A DNA stretch of 9,895 nt from Nitrosospira sp. GTDB lineage: Bacteria > Pseudomonadota > Gammaproteobacteria > Burkholderiales > Nitrosomonadaceae. Location of the stretch: positions 1-9,895 of the forward strand of contig JAKDLC010000055.1 of the NCBI GenBank assembly GCA_030453055.1. Direction: 5' to 3'. The translations under genes were made by a program, and so were the position numbers. Below the pieces are notes generated by a model. That model saw only the letters and a program-made list of their open reading frames with translations. It was not told the DNA's origin and ran no database searches. This document shows positions 6,409-9,895 of this stretch, piece by piece; positions within the stretch are counted from its first letter, which is position 1, and each line of letters opens with the position of its first letter.

Positions 6409-7607
6409 CGACTATGATCGGCTTTACAGATCCGGTTCGGCTCGTCTATGACGTTGACTTCCTTCCTCCTTCGCATTCCGCCCGCCACCATTTTGTATTC
6501 CAGTAAACGGCATTCCAGCGCACCGTTGAATAGAGGGGTACGACGCGAGGCGGTTAAATGTATTAATTTTGGCAGAAGCGGATCAGAAGTGAAAATATAA
6601 GCTTTCCAGCCGCTGAATTTCTTCTTCAGCACATCTCCCAGCTTGGGATAAAGCTCGGTAAGTTCCTGTTGCTCACCGATGCGTACGCCGTAGGGAGGGT
6701 TGGTGACAAGGACGCCGAAGGGGGCCGGCGCGGAGATTTCCAGAAAGTTCGCCTGCTTCAGCGCGATTATTTCAGAAAACCCCGCTGCGGATAGATTGGC
6801 ACGAGCGTCGGCCAAGGCATCACCATACAAATCGCTGCCGAATATCGGCTGAGGCGTTCTCAGTTTTTGCCGCGCGAGCGCTGCTTCCTGCAAGTGATCC
6901 CATAACCCCTTGTCAAATTTCTTCAGTTTTTCAAAGGCGAAGTTGCGTCCCGATCCGGGCGCGACATTCAATGAGATTTGCGCTGCTTCGAGCAGAAATG
7001 TACCGCTGCCACACATCGGATCGAGCAGCGGAATACCCGGTTGCCAGCCCGTCAAGTGTAAAATCCCGGCGGCGAGATTTTCCCGTATTGGAGCTTCTCC
7101 GGCGCTTTTTCTTAATCCGCGTTTGAACAACGCATCACCAGAGGTATCCAGATACAAGGAAAATTTCCTGGCGTCAAGAAATCCGTGGATGCGGATATCG
7201 GGCTGCGCCGTATCCACGCCGGGACGGCTGCCGATAATCTCGCGGAATTTATCGCAGACCGCGTCCTTGATTTTGAGTGTGACAAAATCGAGACTACGTA
7301 GCGGGCATTTGATGGCGGCGACGTTAACCCGAATAGTGTGGGCCGGAGTAAACCATTCGCTCCATGGCAATGCGCGAGTTGTATTGTACACATCGGCCTC
7401 GCTCGCATAGGGCTGGTTGGCAATCCGCCAAAGAACGCGGCTGGCGATGCGGCTTTCCAGATTGACTCGATAGCAGATGCGCCAATCGCCCTGAAACTGT
7501 ACCCCGCCGTCGCATCCCTGCACGGAAGACGCGCCGAGTTGTTCCAGTTCGGTTATAAGTACGGACTCCAGTCCGCGCGGACAAGGAGCAAAAAAATAAA
7601 GTGTCAC
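6405..7607 (-). CDS. rlmL: 23S rRNA guanine-N2 methyltransferase RlmL-like (THUMP + MTase)
   Basis: A 400-residue protein of the COG0116/UPF0020 family. In E. coli the RlmL half of the fused RlmKL makes m2G2445 in 23S rRNA; here only the RlmL-type part is present, as is usual outside the gamma group. The N-terminus VTLYFFAPCPRGLE leads into a THUMP-type RNA-binding region (about 40-155), then a Rossmann methyltransferase domain with the SAM-binding loop LLDPMCGSGTF (194-204) and catalytic NPPYG (303-307). I start at the GTG at 7607 because homologues begin at this point. The frame is open upstream to an ATG at 7697, but that would overlap the DUF423 gene and add unrelated residues. No good Shine-Dalgarno is seen. 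The basic tail (about 375-400) may be lineage-specific. The stop overlaps dsbB as ATGA, and the DUF423 stop lies 46 bases upstream. Confidence 0.92.
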   Translation of the reverse strand: MTLYFFAPCPRGLESVLITELEQLGASSVQGCDGGVQFQGDWRICYRVNLESRIASRVLWRIANQPYASEADVYNTTRALPWSEWFTPAHTIRVNVAAIKCPLRSLDFVTLKIKDAVCDKFREIIGSRPGVDTAQPDIRIHGFLDARKFSLYLDTSGDALFKRGLRKSAGEAPIRENLAAGILHLTGWQPGIPLLDPMCGSGTFLLEAAQISLNVAPGSGRNFAFEKLKKFDKGLWDHLQEAALARQKLRTPQPIFGSDLYGDALADARANLSAAGFSEIIALKQANFLEISAPAPFGVLVTNPPYGVRIGEQQELTELYPKLGDVLKKKFSGWKAYIFTSDPLLPKLIHLTASRRTPLFNGALECRLLEYKMVAGGMRRRKEVNVIDEPNRICKADHSR

Positions 7608-7653
7608 CGATGTAATGAAAGTGGAGTTACCCCATGACGCATCGCTGCGTGGA

Positions 7654-8028
7654 CTATTTCGCGGACCATGCTCCGTAGGCCAGCATCGCCCATGCACTCA
7701 GGAATGCTACACCGCCGAGCGGCGTGATCGCACCGAGCCCGCGTATCCCCGTCAGACTCAGCGCATATAGACTGACGGAAAACAGAATAATTCCCGCGAG
7801 CATCAACCAGCCTGACACCGCCACCGGCCTTGAGTCGGGAAAGTGCAGCAACATCAGACCGACCGCGACAAGGCCCAGTGCGTGGTAGAAGTGATACTGC
7901 ACCCCGGTCTGATATACGGCAAGCATGTCGACAGCGAGCCTTTGTTTCAGGCCGTGCGCACCGAAAGCGCCGAGAGCAACGCACAGAAATGCATTGATAG
8001 CGCCGAGCATGAGAAAGGTTCTTGGCAT
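7654..8028 (-). CDS. DUF423 small membrane protein (YgdD-like)
   Basis: A 124-residue integral membrane protein of unknown function. About four hydrophobic helices are visible, with family signatures GAFGAHGL (near residues 21-28), YQTGVQYHFYHALGL (near 39-53), GIILFSVSLY (near 79-88) and LGAITPLGG (near 98-106). The length matches the usual 120-130 residues. I chose the ATG at 8028 (MPRTFLML), which places the first helix at the very N-terminus as in the family; AGGA lies about 12 bases upstream. The open frame extends to 8106, but that part is polar and not family-like. It is probably the first gene of an operon with rlmL and dsbB. In E. coli ygdD lies beside another rRNA methyltransferase gene, rlmM, so proximity to an rRNA-modifying enzyme may be a recurrent theme (my recollection; the link is inference). 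Confidence 0.9.
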   Translation of the reverse strand: MPRTFLMLGAINAFLCVALGAFGAHGLKQRLAVDMLAVYQTGVQYHFYHALGLVAVGLMLLHFPDSRPVAVSGWLMLAGIILFSVSLYALSLTGIRGLGAITPLGGVAFLSAWAMLAYGAWSAK

Positions 8029-8261
8029 GGGAGACGGTTTTCCTGATGACGTTGGCTTAACAGAATTCAGTGGCCGAGTAGATGGCATGCGTTGTCTGCC
8101 GGACAACGATACCGGGTAGTGGTTGCCGACGGAGGCGTCTGGCGCATTTCAAGTCTGCATCACTGCTACCTAAATGTCTACAATGATCGCGATTTTTTAC
8201 GATTGCGCCCTAATGAGAATGCGCGTCGTTACTCACATGCAAAGAGAATCATCATTTTTTG
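8029..8261. other. Intergenic region between xseA and the DUF423 gene, with a small hairpin
   Basis: No gene is supported in these 233 bases. They should carry the promoter of the DUF423-rlmL-dsbB operon, but I find no convincing -35/-10 pair on the minus strand. CGTTGTC (8090-8096) and GACAACG (8102-8108) form a perfect 7 bp stem with a 5-base loop, about 60 bases before the DUF423 start and without a T-run, so it is more likely a regulatory or leader hairpin than a terminator. No clear terminator follows xseA. Confidence 0.4.
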
Positions 8262-9605
8262 CTACTCGCCCTTCTCGGATACGCTCGCCTTGCTCCACCC
8301 TTTGGCAAATGTCACCCGGATGGTATCGCCGATGCCAATCTGATTACTATTTCTCAGCACTGCGCCATTAGTAGTATAGGCGATGCTGTAGCCGCGCTCC
8401 AATACGGACGCCGGGTTGAGATGGACAAGGTTTGCCTGCTGACGCTGCAAGCCCATTGCGAGCGCTTGAACGCGGCCGGCAACGGCTCGACGCAGGCGCA
8501 CACCGAGTTCGTTCTGGCGTTCGATCAGCCGGGAAATGTCGGGACTGGCAACCGTCAGGCGCTGATTCAGCTCGCGCAACCGCCAATACCTGCTTTCGTA
8601 ACCCCGCCGTCCGGAACCAACCAGCCGTTCACGTAAATGCTGAAGGTGCGTAAACCGGCCATCGATCCGTGCACGAGGATGCACAAGACGACATGCAAGC
8701 ATATCGGTATTTTGCATGCGGATTTCAATACCTCGCCGCATCTCGCGCTGGATGCGGCCATGCAGGGCTTTCGCGCGATGCAGTAATGCTTCGCGATCCG
8801 GACAGACGAGCTGCGATGCGCCGGTGGGTGTCGGCGCACGAATATCGGCGATAAAATCAGCGATGGTAAAATCGGTTTCATGGCCTACGCCACTGATGAG
8901 GGGGACGGAACAGGCTGCGATTGCCCGCGCCACAACCTCTTCATTAAACGCCCATAGATCCTCGATACCGCCACCGCCGCGACACAGAACCAGCACGTCG
9001 CACTCAGCGCGCGTTGCGGCCTTTTCAATAGCTGCCGCTATTTTTGCCGCAGCGCCGATACCCTGCACCGCGGTTGGATAAATGATTACCGGCAGGAAAG
9101 GCGCGCGCCGCTGCAATGTAGACAATACATCGTGCAGCGCGGCGCCGGCCGGAGACGTGATAATACCGATTTGTTTTGGAAATGACGGCAATGGCTTTTT
9201 GCGACCGGGGTCAAACAATCCCTCTTTGCCCAGTCTGGCCCTGAGTTGCTCAAAAGCCTCGAACAATGTGCCCAGTCCGACTCGCCGGATGGTTTCGACG
9301 CTCAGTTGAAAATCTCCGCGCGTTTGGTACAAGGTCACCAGCGCGCGCACTTCCACGTGCATACCGTCTTTGGGCCGCCAATCCAGATACTGGTTTTTGT
9401 CACGGAACATGACGCAGCGTACCTGGGCATTTGCGTCTTTGAGAGAAAAATACCAGTGGCCCGAACCGTAGCATTTGATGTTGGAAATTTCACCGCTCAC
9501 CCATAACAATGCGAAAGCCTGCTCCAGCAACTCTATGCCGCTACGGTTTAATTCGCTTACACTCAAGACCGTGCGCGCGGCCTCCGTTTCCATAAGAAAA
9601 TTCAT
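8262..9605 (-). CDS. xseA: Exodeoxyribonuclease VII large subunit
   Basis: A 447-residue protein, close to the 456 of E. coli XseA. With the small subunit XseB it forms exonuclease VII, which degrades single-stranded DNA from both ends and acts in mismatch and crosslink repair. The N-terminal OB-fold region (about 12-110) starts with LSVSELNRSGIELLEQAF. The catalytic domain shows QIGIITSPAGAALHDVL (145-161), RGGGGIEDLWAFNEE (209-223) and GHETDFTIADFIADIRAPTP (241-260), all hallmarks of the family. A long Arg/Leu-rich helical stretch (about 270-395) is the XseB-binding coiled-coil region, and the C-terminal segment ends the fold. The ATG at 9605 is supported by GGAG about nine bases upstream; Met5 is a possible alternative. 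No xseB lies in the window. Confidence 0.97.
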   Translation of the reverse strand: MNFLMETEAARTVLSVSELNRSGIELLEQAFALLWVSGEISNIKCYGSGHWYFSLKDANAQVRCVMFRDKNQYLDWRPKDGMHVEVRALVTLYQTRGDFQLSVETIRRVGLGTLFEAFEQLRARLGKEGLFDPGRKKPLPSFPKQIGIITSPAGAALHDVLSTLQRRAPFLPVIIYPTAVQGIGAAAKIAAAIEKAATRAECDVLVLCRGGGGIEDLWAFNEEVVARAIAACSVPLISGVGHETDFTIADFIADIRAPTPTGASQLVCPDREALLHRAKALHGRIQREMRRGIEIRMQNTDMLACRLVHPRARIDGRFTHLQHLRERLVGSGRRGYESRYWRLRELNQRLTVASPDISRLIERQNELGVRLRRAVAGRVQALAMGLQRQQANLVHLNPASVLERGYSIAYTTNGAVLRNSNQIGIGDTIRVTFAKGWSKASVSEKGE

Positions 9606-9684
9606 CTTGACATTCTCCAGTAATCCACATACGTCACAAAAATTACATAATTCGCTCTCGTAAACCGCGTGAATCCTAGGGATA

Positions 9685-9713
9685 AATATAACTAACTGTT
9701 TTACAACAATTAA
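9685..9713 (-). promoter_or_regulatory. Weak candidate promoter for xseA
   Basis: Read on the minus strand, TATATT (9685-9690) is a five-of-six -10 match preceded, after 17 bases, by TTAATT (9708-9713), a poor -35. The region is AT-rich and lies about 80 bases upstream of the xseA ATG, a sensible place, but the match alone is not strong. Confidence 0.3.
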
Positions 9714-9785
9714 ACTGAAGTACAGAAATTGATCTAATCAGAAATTATTGTTATGACAGGGTGACTTAATGCACCTTTCCGCAAA

Positions 9786-9820
9786 CTACCCACAAACTTA
9801 TCCACAGCAATTGTGAACAA
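9786..9820. promoter_or_regulatory. Cluster of DnaA-box-like sites
   Basis: TTATCCACA at 9798-9806 is a perfect strong DnaA box. It is followed after five bases by TGTGAACAA (9812-9820), whose reverse complement TTGTTCACA differs from the TTWTNCACA consensus at one base, so the two form a dyad. CTACCCACA (9786-9794) is a weaker direct copy (seven of nine). Another near match, TAATCCACA, lies at 9621-9629. The group overlaps the -35 box of the rightward promoter, suggesting control by DnaA. The region lacks oriC neighbours such as dnaA, dnaN or rnpA, so an origin is not claimed. Confidence 0.5.
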
Positions 9821-9840
9821 GAAAATAATGCTTTTATAAT
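9811..9840 (+). promoter_or_regulatory. Rightward sigma-70 promoter at the repeat edge
   Basis: TTGTGA (9811-9816) and a perfect TATAAT (9835-9840) are spaced by 18 bases. Transcription would begin around 9847, inside the repeat copy that starts at 9843. The gene it serves lies outside the window: either an original neighbour now separated by the element, or a gene of the element itself. Confidence 0.6.
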
Positions 9841-9842
9841 CC

Positions 9843-9895
9843 TAACCCGGATGTTTCATAAATTGACGCGCGCCCTTGCTGGTCTTTTGTTTCGT
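9843..9895. mobile_element. End of a second copy of the repeat element (cut by window edge)
   Basis: These 53 bases match the reverse complement of 1938-1990 at 49 positions, the four differences all being transitions; the outer 22 also match 1824-1845 exactly. The match runs up to the last base of the window, so the element continues beyond it. The outer edge faces left and abuts the TATAAT at 9835-9840 with two bases between. Whether this is a full insertion sequence with a transposase or another short non-autonomous copy cannot be told from here. Confidence 0.75.

Noticed and set aside
7608..7697. Upstream extension of rlmL to an ATG at 7697
   Set aside because: It overlaps the DUF423 coding end and adds residues before the family N-terminus; GTG at 7607 fits better.
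8212..8230. Fur-box-like sequence (AATGAGAATG followed by a weak right half)
   Set aside because: The left ten bases match a Fur-type box exactly, but only about 14 of 19 positions match overall and no iron-related gene is nearby, so chance is a fair explanation.
9786..9840. Chromosomal replication origin
   Set aside because: There are a few DnaA-like boxes, but no dnaA, dnaN, rnpA/rpmH or gidA neighbours and no clear unwinding repeats, so a DnaA-regulated promoter is the more modest reading.
1..9895. Defence island, toxin-antitoxin pair, prophage, CRISPR array, tRNA or rRNA
   Set aside because: Almost all coding space is taken by recognisable housekeeping genes, and I saw no repeat-spacer pattern, cloverleaf or phage genes.

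Overview
This looks like a stretch of proteobacterial chromosome, most likely betaproteobacterial. The evidence is the rpsT/murJ divergent pair, HtpX, DsbB, MlaA and a stand-alone RlmL. The protein sequences and the dispersed repeat remind me of ammonia oxidisers of the Nitrosospira/Nitrosomonas group, but that is an impression and not a database result. Base composition is moderate, around 50% GC or slightly above by eye. Nine genes are recognisable; eight are complete, and all are housekeeping or envelope/quality-control genes.

Layout. Positions 2-1420 (+): the 3' part of an nfeD-type membrane protease gene, followed by its usual partner, a slipin/stomatin band-7 gene. Positions 1470-1733 (-): rpsT (ribosomal protein S20), convergent with the slipin gene and divergent from murJ (2003-3541, +), the lipid II flippase. 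Between rpsT and murJ lies a roughly 167 bp element with near-perfect terminal inverted repeats (1824-1990) and no coding capacity, which resembles a MITE. Positions 3677-4678 (+): mlaA (vacJ), an outer-membrane lipoprotein with an unusually long Thr/Ser/Asn-rich linker. Positions 4715-5596 (-): htpX, with a strong match to a sigma-32 heat-shock promoter. After a gene-poor gap there is a probable minus-strand operon, DUF423 gene (7654-8028) - rlmL (6405-7607) - dsbB (5920-6408), where rlmL and dsbB overlap by ATGA. xseA (8262-9605, -) follows. The right end (9606-9895) is AT-rich and non-coding. It holds a cluster of DnaA-box-like sites, a rightward promoter with a perfect -10 box and, directly abutting it, a second copy of the repeat end seen upstream of murJ.

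How the genes fit together: NfeD/slipin, HtpX, DsbB, MlaA and MurJ all serve membrane and envelope quality control, lipid asymmetry or peptidoglycan precursor export. RpsT and RlmL serve the ribosome, and XseA serves DNA repair. I see no CRISPR array, tRNA, rRNA, toxin-antitoxin pair or defence system. The most unusual content is regulatory: the dispersed repeat sits in front of the normally essential murJ gene and at a DnaA-box promoter, and htpX has a heat-shock promoter.
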